Positions 1-5,743 of a stretch of 5,893 bases of DNA are shown here, piece by piece (the stretch's first letter is position 1; each line of letters begins with the position of its first letter). A program made the translations under genes and the position numbers. Source of the DNA: Gammaproteobacteria bacterium (GTDB taxonomy: Bacteria > Pseudomonadota > Gammaproteobacteria > S012-40); assembly GCA_015491615.1 (NCBI GenBank), contig WFVN01000213.1, forward strand, positions 1-5,893, read 5' to 3'. The notes under the pieces are model-generated. The model was not told the DNA's origin. It ran no database searches and saw only the letters and a list, made by a program, of their open reading frames with translations.

Positions 1-2
1 GG

Positions 3-455
3 ATGACCGCCGCCTGGTTGTGCCTGGCTGCGGGCTTGCTGTTGCTCCTGCCCGGCTGGCGGGCGATGGACGAGGCCAACGCCGAGGTGGTGAGCCCCGG
101 CCCGCTGGTGGTGCACGCCGACCGCCACGGCCAGTACGTGGCCGAGGGGGCGGTCGAGGGGATCCCCGCGCGCTTTCTCGTGGACACCGGCGCCGCCGAG
201 GTGGTGATCCCCGCCGAACTCGCCCGGCGCGCCAACCTGACGCGTGGAGAGGCGCGCCGCTACCGGGGGGTCTCCGGGCCGCTGACCGCCTGGCGCACCC
301 GCATCCCCCACCTGCGCGTCGGTCCCCTTCTCCTGCGCGACGTGCCGGCGGTGATCGTTCCCACCGACGGATCGGAGGTCCTCCTGGGGATGTCCGTCCT
401 GCGTCACCTGACCCTGGTGCAACGCCAGGGGCGCCTGGTCCTCGCCGCCGAATGA
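3..455 (+). CDS. Retropepsin-like aspartic protease, membrane-anchored (TIGR02281/clan AA type)
   Basis: A predicted single-domain aspartic protease of about 150 residues, of the bacterial retropepsin-like type that works as a homodimer. Residues about 3-17 form a hydrophobic segment (leucine-rich run at 12-16) that should act as a signal anchor and place the catalytic domain in the periplasm. The fold shows a G-x-Y-V-A-E-G strand near 43-49, then FLVDTGA with the catalytic triad D61-T62-G63, and a C-terminal EVLLGMSVL segment where the family has its conserved LLGM(S/N)-x-L. A retropepsin carries one DTG per chain, and only one is present. The substrate is unknown. The ATG lies two bases from the window edge, so no ribosome binding site can be seen and an in-frame start further upstream is possible. 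The 3' end overlaps the next gene by ATGA. Family assignment is firm; exact start and function are not. Confidence 0.85.
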   Translation: MTAAWLCLAAGLLLLLPGWRAMDEANAEVVSPGPLVVHADRHGQYVAEGAVEGIPARFLVDTGAAEVVIPAELARRANLTRGEARRYRGVSGPLTAWRTRIPHLRVGPLLLRDVPAVIVPTDGSEVLLGMSVLRHLTLVQRQGRLVLAAE

Positions 456-913
456 CGGGGCGCTGGCACCCGCGGGTCACCGTCGCAGGGGTAGTCACCG
501 ACAACGAGGGCCGCTATCTGCTGGTGGGGGAATCCCACGGCGGGCGGCTGCTTCTCAATCAGCCGGCCGGCCACTGGGAACGGGGAGAATCCCTCGTCCA
601 GGCGGTGTGCCGGGAGGTCCGGGAGGAGACCGGCTGGCCCTTCGCCCCCACTCACCTGGTGGGCATCTACCGATGGGACGCCCCCGACGGCCTCACTTTC
701 CTGCGCTTCGCCTTCGCCGGCACGGTGGACACCCAGGCGCCGCGCGGTCCGCTGGATGCGCCCATCGTCGCCACCCACTGGTTGAGCGCGGAACAGATCG
801 CCGCCCAGGGCGCGCGAATGCGCAGCCCGCTGGTGCTGCGTTGCGTGGAGGATCACCGAGGCGGTCGGGCCCTGCCCCTGGACGCCCTGGTGGATCTCAC
901 CTATCCCGGCTAG
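452..913 (+). CDS. nudJ: NudJ-type Nudix hydrolase (phosphatase NudJ)
   Basis: A 153-residue Nudix hydrolase. A complete Nudix box, G-x5-E-x7-REVREETGW, spans residues 40-62; the E55/E58/E59 carboxylates bind the metal. Details outside the box point to NudJ (YmfB): the HPRVTVAGVV start, NQPAGH just before the box, a W-D-A-P segment near 73-76, FLRFAFAG, and RSPLV near the C terminus all have counterparts in E. coli NudJ. That enzyme acts on nucleoside di- and triphosphates and on thiamine-type pyrophosphates such as HMP-PP; the same range here is inference. In many gammaproteobacteria nudJ sits beside mnmA, but here it follows an aspartic protease and ends against an HNH gene. The start at 452 is chosen because the ATG overlaps the upstream stop (ATGA) and the domain begins immediately. 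No Shine-Dalgarno is visible, which fits translational coupling. The same frame stays open upstream of 452, but that translation is an out-of-frame reading of the protease gene. Confidence 0.9.
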   Translation: MTGRWHPRVTVAGVVTDNEGRYLLVGESHGGRLLLNQPAGHWERGESLVQAVCREVREETGWPFAPTHLVGIYRWDAPDGLTFLRFAFAGTVDTQAPRGPLDAPIVATHWLSAEQIAAQGARMRSPLVLRCVEDHRGGRALPLDALVDLTYPG

Positions 914-1482
914 ACCAGATCCATGAGCCGCCGGTGGCGGAACTGCTTTTTCAGAAAGTCCATCTGATCGGCGAGGATGCGCCGGTTGAGGAGGGCCAGG
1001 TACTCGGCCGGGTTGGGCACGAAGGGCACCGCCAGCAGGGGCATGCCCGCCTCCTCCGGGGTACGCGCCCCTTTTTTCACGTTGCAGCGGCGACAGGCGG
1101 TGACCACGTTGGCCCAGCGGTCCTCGCCCCCCTGGGCACGGGGCACCACGTGGTCGCGGGTGAGAAAGCGGTCGGGGAAGGTTTCGCCGCAGTACAGGCA
1201 CATGTGGCGGTCACGACGGAACAACTCGCGGTTGTTGAGGTGGGGGGCGCCCTGGGCCCGGGTCCGTACCCGCCCCTTGACGGCGACGATGGAACTCACC
1301 TCGATCTGAGAGCGAACCCCACTCAGGCGCGAACGACCACCCCGAAAATGGAACCGGTGCATCCCCCCCTCCCAGGCCACCAGCCCTTTCACGTACAGGC
1401 AGACCGCCTCCTGCCAGGGGATCCAGGCCTGCGGCCTGCCGGTCACATCCAGGCGGAGGATGACGGGTTCGTGGAGTTCCAT
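910..1482 (-). CDS. HNH endonuclease family protein (COG1403 type)
   Basis: A 190-residue HNH nuclease-like protein. The N-terminal part (about 7-40) has the pattern seen in stand-alone HNH proteins of this group: a PVILRLD strand, then PWQEAVCLYVKG, matching the family's P-L-x-x-x-x-W-x-x-A-V-x-L-x-x-x-G. The HNH core lies at about 85-145. Zinc-ligand pairs are C95-x2-C98 and C130-x2-C133. The D110-H111 of TRDHVVPRAQGG supplies the catalytic histidine, N125 the middle asparagine, and N134 occupies the third position of the motif, followed by KKGARTPEEA. All expected residues are present, so nuclease activity is plausible. The biological target is unknown, and no methylase or specificity gene is nearby to suggest a restriction system. 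The ATG at 1482 is preceded by GGAGG six bases upstream (1489-1493). The gene is co-oriented with the upstream hydrolase across an 87-base gap, and its stop shares CTAG with the convergent nudJ. Confidence 0.85.
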   Translation of the reverse strand: MELHEPVILRLDVTGRPQAWIPWQEAVCLYVKGLVAWEGGMHRFHFRGGRSRLSGVRSQIEVSSIVAVKGRVRTRAQGAPHLNNRELFRRDRHMCLYCGETFPDRFLTRDHVVPRAQGGEDRWANVVTACRRCNVKKGARTPEEAGMPLLAVPFVPNPAEYLALLNRRILADQMDFLKKQFRHRRLMDLV

Positions 1483-1514
1483 GGGGTCCCTCCAAGCAGA
1501 TTCCGGACCACCCC

Positions 1515-1520
1515 ATCATA
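1515..1520 (-). promoter_or_regulatory. Possible -10 element for the HNH gene
   Basis: TATGAT reads leftward about 33 bases before the ATG at 1482, one mismatch from TATAAT. No convincing -35 is found at the normal 16-18 base spacing, so it is weak support for a separate promoter. Confidence 0.3.
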
Positions 1521-1530
1521 CACCACGAGC

Positions 1531-1561
1531 CAGCCCCCATCCCTGTCAGCGGCGGGGGCTG
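1531..1561. repeat. 8-bp perfect inverted repeat in the hydrolase-HNH gap
   Basis: CAGCCCCC (1531-1538) and GGGGGCTG (1554-1561) are perfect reverse complements with a 15-base loop, lying just past the stop of the cell wall hydrolase gene. Neither side has a run of T, so it lacks the tail of an intrinsic terminator. It could stabilise the 3' end of the hydrolase transcript or partly uncouple it from the HNH gene. Confidence 0.4.
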
Positions 1562-1569
1562 CAAAGATG

Positions 1570-2088
1570 TCAGGAATCCTCGCGCAGGAACAGATGACCG
1601 CCGATTTGGCGGGTGGGCTGCTTGTAGCGGGCCCAGTAAGGATCCACCTTGTGTGGTGCGTAGTAGTAGAGGGCACCGCGGGTGACGTCCCAAGCGCCGT
1701 TGGAACGCGCCTTGAGGAGATCATATTTCTCGTACACCACTTTGGCGATGCGTTGTGCCAAGGCCCAGGCGCGACGCTCCCGGGGACGATCGGAACGACC
1801 GTCCTGGGTCCAACTGAACTGGCGGTGCTGCCACACCACACCACACACAGTGTCGGGGTACTTCTCGCTCCGCACCCGATTCATGGTGACGATGGCCACC
1901 GCCAACTGGCCGTCGATGGGTTCGCCGCGGGCCTCGTGATAGATGTTGAGAGCCAGGCAACGCAACTCCCTCGCCTTGTTGATGCGATCCTTGCCCTGAT
2001 CGGCGCTGGCCAGCATCGGCATGGCGACCATCCCCACCGGCAAGAGCCAATGGATGAGACGCCCGATGCGTTGGATGGCGTTGGACAA
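1570..2088 (-). CDS. Secreted cell wall hydrolase, SleB/CwlJ type
   Basis: A 172-residue exported peptidoglycan hydrolase of the Hydrolase_2 (SleB/CwlJ-like) family, whose founding members are spore cortex-lytic enzymes. Proteobacterial relatives have vegetative wall roles that are mostly undefined. Using the TTG start at 2088, the protein begins with a basic N terminus (R7, R10), a hydrophobic stretch at about 11-27 and an A-S-A cleavage motif ending at A29, a good signal peptidase I site. The catalytic domain follows directly: LALNIYHEARGEP at 45-57 with the conserved glutamates E52 and E56, then AVAIVTMNRV, a V-C-G-V-V-W-Q segment, a QFSWT motif and GALYYYAP toward the end. The TTG is preferred because AGGAG lies seven bases upstream; an in-frame ATG at 2187 would add 33 residues with no signal-peptide character. 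A 213-base, comparatively A+T-rich gap upstream suggests its own promoter. Family assignment is strong; start choice moderately strong. Confidence 0.87.
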   Translation of the reverse strand: MSNAIQRIGRLIHWLLPVGMVAMPMLASADQGKDRINKARELRCLALNIYHEARGEPIDGQLAVAIVTMNRVRSEKYPDTVCGVVWQHRQFSWTQDGRSDRPRERRAWALAQRIAKVVYEKYDLLKARSNGAWDVTRGALYYYAPHKVDPYWARYKQPTRQIGGHLFLREDS

Positions 2089-2095
2089 GGCCGGT

Positions 2096-2100
2096 CTCCT
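2096..2100 (-). promoter_or_regulatory. Shine-Dalgarno AGGAG fixing a TTG start for the cell wall hydrolase
   Basis: AGGAG on the - strand is followed by seven bases and then TTG at 2088-2086. This spacing is optimal and sits immediately before the signal peptide, which decides the start codon in favour of TTG over the ATG at 2187. Confidence 0.7.
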
Positions 2101-2135
2101 AATTACTGCACACGAGAGGGATCGCCTTGAAGCAA

Positions 2136-2141
2136 ATTTTA
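2136..2141 (-). promoter_or_regulatory. Possible -10 element of the cell wall hydrolase gene
   Basis: TAAAAT reads leftward about 48 bases before the TTG start, within a stretch (2101-2220) that I count at about 42% G+C, much lower than the coding sequence around it. At 17-base spacing the upstream hexamer is TTATGA, a poor -35. The site would give a leader of roughly 40 bases. It is a plausible promoter but not a strong one. Confidence 0.35.
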
Positions 2142-2244
2142 GGCCACCAAAAAAGTCCTCATAAATCAACGTCTTGACGGGCAACACCCAATGGCTTCGG
2201 AATTGAGTAAATTATTTCGACACTCGGGATTGCCCTGTCCCGCC

Positions 2245-2275
2245 GAAAAACACTATAACCCACTGACAGAATGGG
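2245..2275 (-). terminator. Weak terminator-like hairpin after the SulP gene
   Basis: On the - strand, CCCATT at 2275-2270 can pair with AGTGGG-side bases at 2264-2259 (six pairs, one a G-T wobble, five-base loop). This is followed by TTATAGTGTTTTTC, an interrupted T-rich tail. It lies 26 bases past the SulP stop. The stem is short, so it is a candidate only. The rest of the 2089-2301 gap holds no gene that I can support. Confidence 0.3.
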
Positions 2276-2301
2276 AAATGGGGGGAAGGAGGTCCGTCAA
2301 C

Positions 2302-4104
2302 TCAACCGACGCCGCTGCGATCGGCCCCGGGTAGCCGGGCGCATTCCAGAAAAATGCGCGCCCGACAACGGGCGCAGACTCGATGGTCCAGACGCTCGCG
2401 GGGGATGGTCTCCAGGGCCGTCCGCTTGGAGGAGAAGAAATTCTCGCGCCCGATCTCGTCGGCGTAACCGCCCTTCTTGAGGGTCTCGCAGGCCCCCTCC
2501 TTCACCTGATAGAGATACAGGCCGCCGCCCAGGTTGCGGCGCCGCTTGGCCTCCTCCACCAGGAACTCCGCCCCGGCCACGTCGACGAAGTTGATGCCCG
2601 AGGCCACCAACAGCAGGTGCTTCTGCTCCGGTCGATTGGTCTCGTAGCCCTTGAGCACGTCCCGCACGTGGGGCACGGCGCCAAAGAACAGCGAGCCGTC
2701 GATGCGCACGATCTTCAACTGCGGGCACTCGGGCAGGCGCGAGTCGGTGGTGAACCTGCGGCGCGGGTCGTCGGGGTCGGGCACCCGAGGCACCACCCGC
2801 GGGCGGGAGGTGCGTGACAGGTAGAGGATGAGGGACAGCATCACCCCCAGGAAGATGGCGAATTCTAGCTCCAGGAACAGGGTGGCGAAGAAGGTGGTGG
2901 CGAGGACCGCCGTCTCCGCCCGGCTGGCGCGGGCGATGCGCTTGATGTGGTGGAAGTCGATGAGCCCCCAGGCCACCAGGAAGAGGATGGCGGCCATGGC
3001 GGCGTTGGGCAGGTAGGCGGCGTAGGGGGCCACCAAGAGGACGATGGCCATGAGCATGACGGCGGCGAAGACCGCCGACAGAGGTGTCTTGGCGCCCGCC
3101 TCGTAGTTGAGGCCGCTGCGGTTGAAGGAGCCGGTGGCCACATAGCCGGAGAAGAAGCTGCCGGCGACGTTGGACAGACCCTGGCCGATGAACTCCTGGT
3201 TACCGTCCAGGTGCTGGCCGGAGCGCGCCGCCAGGGAACGGGCGATGGACACCGCCTCGGTGAGGGCGAACAGGGTCACCGCGAAGGCCGTCGGCGCCAG
3301 GTCCTTGATGGTGGAGAGGGACAGGTCCGGGGCGGACAGGGGCGGCAGGCTGGCGGGCAGGGCCCCCACGGTGCTAATGCCGGTGACCGCCTGCCCCAGG
3401 GTCTGGTTGAGGATCACCGAGGCGATACTGCCCACCCCCATGGCGGTGATCATGTAGGGCACCTTGGGGAAAAACCGCTTGGAGAGCAACCCGGCGACCA
3501 GGGTGAGCACCGCCACCCCGGTGACGTAGGGGTTGATGTCTCCCAGGTGGGTGAACAGGCGGTGGAAGACCTCGTAGAAATGGCTGCCGCGGGGGATCTC
3601 CAGCCCAAAGAAGTTCTTGATCTGGTTGGTGATGATGAGGATGGCGGCGCCGGCGGTGAAGCCGATGACCACCGAGTGGGAGATGAAGTTGACCAGGGTG
3701 CCCAGGCGCGCCAACCCCATGACCACCTGGATCACGCCCACCATGAAGGTGAGGGTGAGGGCCAGCTTGACGTACTCCTCGGTGGCCGGTTCGGCGAATA
3801 CGCTGAGGGAGGCGAACAGCACCACCGAAGCGGCGGTGGTGGGACCGGAGACCAAATGCCAGGATGAACCGAACAGGGCCGCGACGATGGCCGGGATCAT
3901 GCCCGCGTAGAGGCCGTACTCCGGCGGCATGCCGGCGATGGTGGCGAAGGCCACCCCCTGAGGAAGGACGACGATGGCGCCGGTGAGGCCGGCGAGGAAG
4001 TCGGCGCGCAGGGTCTCCCGATCGACCATCGGCCACCAGCGCAGGAAGGGCAGCAGGCGGTACAGCCACAGGGGGCAGGCGATGGCGCGCTGGGGTTCGT
4101 TCAC
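2302..4104 (-). CDS. SulP-family (SLC26-type) inorganic anion permease with STAS domain
   Basis: A 600-residue inner-membrane anion transporter. Family members carry sulfate, bicarbonate or dicarboxylates; nothing here fixes the substrate. Residues about 30-430 are the SLC26-like transport core: FLAGLTGAIVVLPQGVAFA at 36-54, PPEYGLYAG at 60-68, the family's SGPTTAAS at 86-93, ALTEAVSIAR at 280-289, and GSFNRSGLNYEAG-KT at 325-340 matching the SulP signature. A cytoplasmic STAS domain occupies about 462-575. Its loop reads FVDVAG at 506-511, with alanine where many STAS domains carry Ser or Thr before the glycine. The tail ends with C577-x2-C580-x7-C588 in the form CARCRARIFLEC. The start is GTG at 4104, supported by GGAGG four bases upstream and by the normal SulP N terminus. 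A perfect TATAAT lies 27 bases before it. Length is normal for the family and no frameshift is seen. Co-orientation with purF looks incidental because the gap holds a promoter. Confidence 0.93.
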   Translation of the reverse strand: MNEPQRAIACPLWLYRLLPFLRWWPMVDRETLRADFLAGLTGAIVVLPQGVAFATIAGMPPEYGLYAGMIPAIVAALFGSSWHLVSGPTTAASVVLFASLSVFAEPATEEYVKLALTLTFMVGVIQVVMGLARLGTLVNFISHSVVIGFTAGAAILIITNQIKNFFGLEIPRGSHFYEVFHRLFTHLGDINPYVTGVAVLTLVAGLLSKRFFPKVPYMITAMGVGSIASVILNQTLGQAVTGISTVGALPASLPPLSAPDLSLSTIKDLAPTAFAVTLFALTEAVSIARSLAARSGQHLDGNQEFIGQGLSNVAGSFFSGYVATGSFNRSGLNYEAGAKTPLSAVFAAVMLMAIVLLVAPYAAYLPNAAMAAILFLVAWGLIDFHHIKRIARASRAETAVLATTFFATLFLELEFAIFLGVMLSLILYLSRTSRPRVVPRVPDPDDPRRRFTTDSRLPECPQLKIVRIDGSLFFGAVPHVRDVLKGYETNRPEQKHLLLVASGINFVDVAGAEFLVEEAKRRRNLGGGLYLYQVKEGACETLKKGGYADEIGRENFFSSKRTALETIPRERLDHRVCARCRARIFLECARLPGADRSGVG

Positions 4105-4123
4105 AAGACCTCCGGGCGAACAG

Positions 4124-4141
4124 GGCGCGGATTATAGCGCC
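4124..4141. repeat. Inverted repeat GGCGC-N8-GCGCC enclosing the SulP -10
   Basis: GGCGC (4124-4128) and GCGCC (4137-4141) are perfect inverted arms, and the eight bases between them contain the whole TATAAT of the SulP promoter. The position would suit a repressor operator, but the arms are short and G+C-rich in a G+C-rich genome, so chance is a serious alternative. Confidence 0.35.
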
Positions 4142-4161
4142 GGGCCACTTTCCCGGACCAA
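4131..4161 (-). promoter_or_regulatory. Promoter of the SulP gene
   Basis: A perfect TATAAT -10 reads leftward at 4136-4131, giving a predicted start of transcription near 4124 and a leader of about 20 bases before the GTG. The best -35 is TTGGTC at 4161-4156 with a long spacer of 19; at 17 the hexamer is poor. The -10 is strong and the -35 weak, which hints at activator dependence. Confidence 0.5.
4140..4156 (-). terminator. Possible purF 3' hairpin
   Basis: CCGGG-AAAGTGG-CCCGG forms a five-pair G+C stem with a seven-base loop about 40 bases past the purF stop. There is no T-run after it, so it is at best a weak or Rho-assisted terminator, and it overlaps the spacer of the SulP promoter. 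Confidence 0.25.
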
Positions 4162-4195
4162 GAGGCAATGGCTATGCCCGGATCAAGCGAATTTA

Positions 4196-5716
4196 TCAGC
4201 CCGAGGTGTCGGTGTTGTGCAGGTCCAGGGCTTCGTCCTGGTCGTCTCCCTGGCGGGCTTTGGCGGCGTCGTTGCGGCGTGCCTCCAAACGCGCCAGATA
4301 CTCGCGGGTGACGTCGCCGGTGATGTAGCGGCCGTCGAAGACGGAGGTGTCGAAACGCTCGATGGCCGGGTTCCCCTGACGTACCGCCGCCACCAGGTCG
4401 TCCAGGTCCTGATAGACCAGCCAGTCGGCGCCGATGGCGCCGGCGATCTCTTCTTCGTCGCGGTTGTGGCCGATGAGCTCGGCGGCGGTGGGCATGTCGA
4501 TACCGTACACGTTGGGATAGCGCACCGGCGGCGAAGCGGAGGCGAAATAGACCTTGCGCGCGCCCGCCTCGCGGGCCATCTGGATGATCTGCTGGGAGGT
4601 GGTGCCGCGGACGATGGAATCGTCCACGAGGAGGACGTTCTTGCCGCGAAATTCCAGCTCGATGGCGTTCAGTTTCTGGCGCACCGATTTCTTGCGCTGG
4701 GTCTGCCCCGGCATGATGAAGGTGCGGCCGATGTAGCGGTTCTTGATGAAGCCCTCGCGGTACACCACCCCCAGCTCGTAGGACATCTGCAGGGCGGCGG
4801 TGCGGCTGGTGTCGGGGATGGGGATGACCACGTCGATGTCGTGGTCGGGGCGCGCGCGCTTGATCTTCTTGGCCAGGCGTTCGCCCATGCGCAGGCGCGA
4901 TTTGTACACGGAGATGCCGTCGATGATGGAATCGGGGCGGGCGAAATAGACGAACTCGAAGATGCACGGGCTGTACTGGGGATTCTCGGCACACTGGCGG
5001 GCGTGGAAGCTGCCGTCCAGCCCCAGGAAGACCGCCTCGCCCGGCTCCAAGTCACGCACGAACTCGAACCCCAGGGCGTCGATGGCGACGCTCTCCGAGG
5101 CGATCATGTACTCCGGGCCCTCGGGGGTGTCACGGCGGCCGTACACCACCGGGCGGATGCCGTAAGGGTCGCGGAAGGCGACGATGCCGTAGCCGGCGAT
5201 CATGGCCACCACGGCGTAGGCGCCGCGCACCCGTTTGTGCACCTGGGCCACCGCCTGGAAAACGTCCTCGTGGTCGATGCGCAGCTTACCCAGGCGCTGC
5301 AGCTCGTGGGCGAAGACGTTGAGGAGGATCTCCGAGTCGGAATCGGTGTTGATATGGCGCAGGTCCTCCCGGTAGACGTCCTCCTTGAGGGCCTCGGCGT
5401 TGGTGAGGTTGCCGTTGTGGGCCAGGGAGATGCCGTAGGGGGAGTTGACGTAGAAGGGCTGGGCCTCGGTGGAGGAGCTGGTGCCGGCGGTGGGATAGCG
5501 CACGTGGCCGATGCCCATGTTGCCCTTCAGGCGTAGCATGTGGCGGGTGTGGAAGACGTCGCGCACCAGGCCGTTGCTCTTGCGCAGGTACAGGCGACCG
5601 CCTTCGCAGGTCATGATGCCGGCGGCGTCCTGGCCGCGGTGTTGGAGTACGGTGAGGGCATCATAGATGGCCTGGTTGACCCGGCCGCGCCCCACGATTC
5701 CCACGATGCCACACAT
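4196..5716 (-). CDS. purF: Amidophosphoribosyltransferase (glutamine PRPP amidotransferase)
   Basis: Cytoplasmic enzyme making 5-phosphoribosylamine from PRPP and glutamine, the first committed step of de novo purine synthesis. At 506 residues it matches E. coli PurF (505). The protein starts M-C-G-I-V-G, so removal of the initiator Met exposes the nucleophilic cysteine directly with no propeptide, the proteobacterial type. The N-terminal glutaminase domain (about 2-240) shows QHRGQDAAGI at 25-34, GHVRYPTAG at 70-78, AHNGNLTN at 99-106 and DSDSE at 125-129. The phosphoribosyltransferase domain (about 260-460) shows the flexible KNRYIGRTF loop at 325-333 and the PRPP-binding VLLVDDSIVRGTTS at 361-374. 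The ATG at 5716 is required by the catalytic Cys, and GAGAGG lies eight bases upstream (5725-5730). The gene follows cvpA by 27 bases and is surely co-transcribed with it. The last 20 or so residues are acidic and variable. No defect is seen. Confidence 0.98.
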   Translation of the reverse strand: MCGIVGIVGRGRVNQAIYDALTVLQHRGQDAAGIMTCEGGRLYLRKSNGLVRDVFHTRHMLRLKGNMGIGHVRYPTAGTSSSTEAQPFYVNSPYGISLAHNGNLTNAEALKEDVYREDLRHINTDSDSEILLNVFAHELQRLGKLRIDHEDVFQAVAQVHKRVRGAYAVVAMIAGYGIVAFRDPYGIRPVVYGRRDTPEGPEYMIASESVAIDALGFEFVRDLEPGEAVFLGLDGSFHARQCAENPQYSPCIFEFVYFARPDSIIDGISVYKSRLRMGERLAKKIKRARPDHDIDVVIPIPDTSRTAALQMSYELGVVYREGFIKNRYIGRTFIMPGQTQRKKSVRQKLNAIELEFRGKNVLLVDDSIVRGTTSQQIIQMAREAGARKVYFASASPPVRYPNVYGIDMPTAAELIGHNRDEEEIAGAIGADWLVYQDLDDLVAAVRQGNPAIERFDTSVFDGRYITGDVTREYLARLEARRNDAAKARQGDDQDEALDLHNTDTSG

Positions 5717-5743
5717 CGGTCTTGCCTCTCGCTCAGTGTTCGA

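Noticed and set aside
20..451. Long N-terminal extension of the Nudix protein
   Set aside because: The frame is open but reads the protease gene out of frame; the Nudix homology starts right after the ATG at 452, which overlaps the upstream stop.
404..1201. 265-codon open frame on the - strand over nudJ and the HNH gene
   Set aside because: It is out of frame with the HNH protein and antisense to nudJ; proline/glycine/arginine-rich shadow translation.
910..1482. Restriction-modification, CRISPR-effector or homing-endonuclease reading of the HNH gene
   Set aside because: No methylase, repeat array, RuvC domain, intron or intein boundary is visible; it is a small single-domain HNH protein among housekeeping genes.
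607..2130. 507-codon open frame on the + strand spanning nudJ, the HNH gene and the hydrolase
   Set aside because: It crosses three well-supported genes and two intergenic gaps in the wrong frame or strand, and shows no domain.
2947..3867. 306-codon open frame on the + strand
   Set aside because: Antisense shadow of the SulP membrane domain; composition is dominated by G, H, E, D and Q, with no family resemblance.
3974..5536. 520-codon open frame on the + strand across purF
   Set aside because: It lies antisense to an unambiguous purF and the SulP start. Its residues are the low-complexity G/V/D/H-rich mix typical of the reverse strand of G+C-rich genes, and it has no recognisable domain or start signal.
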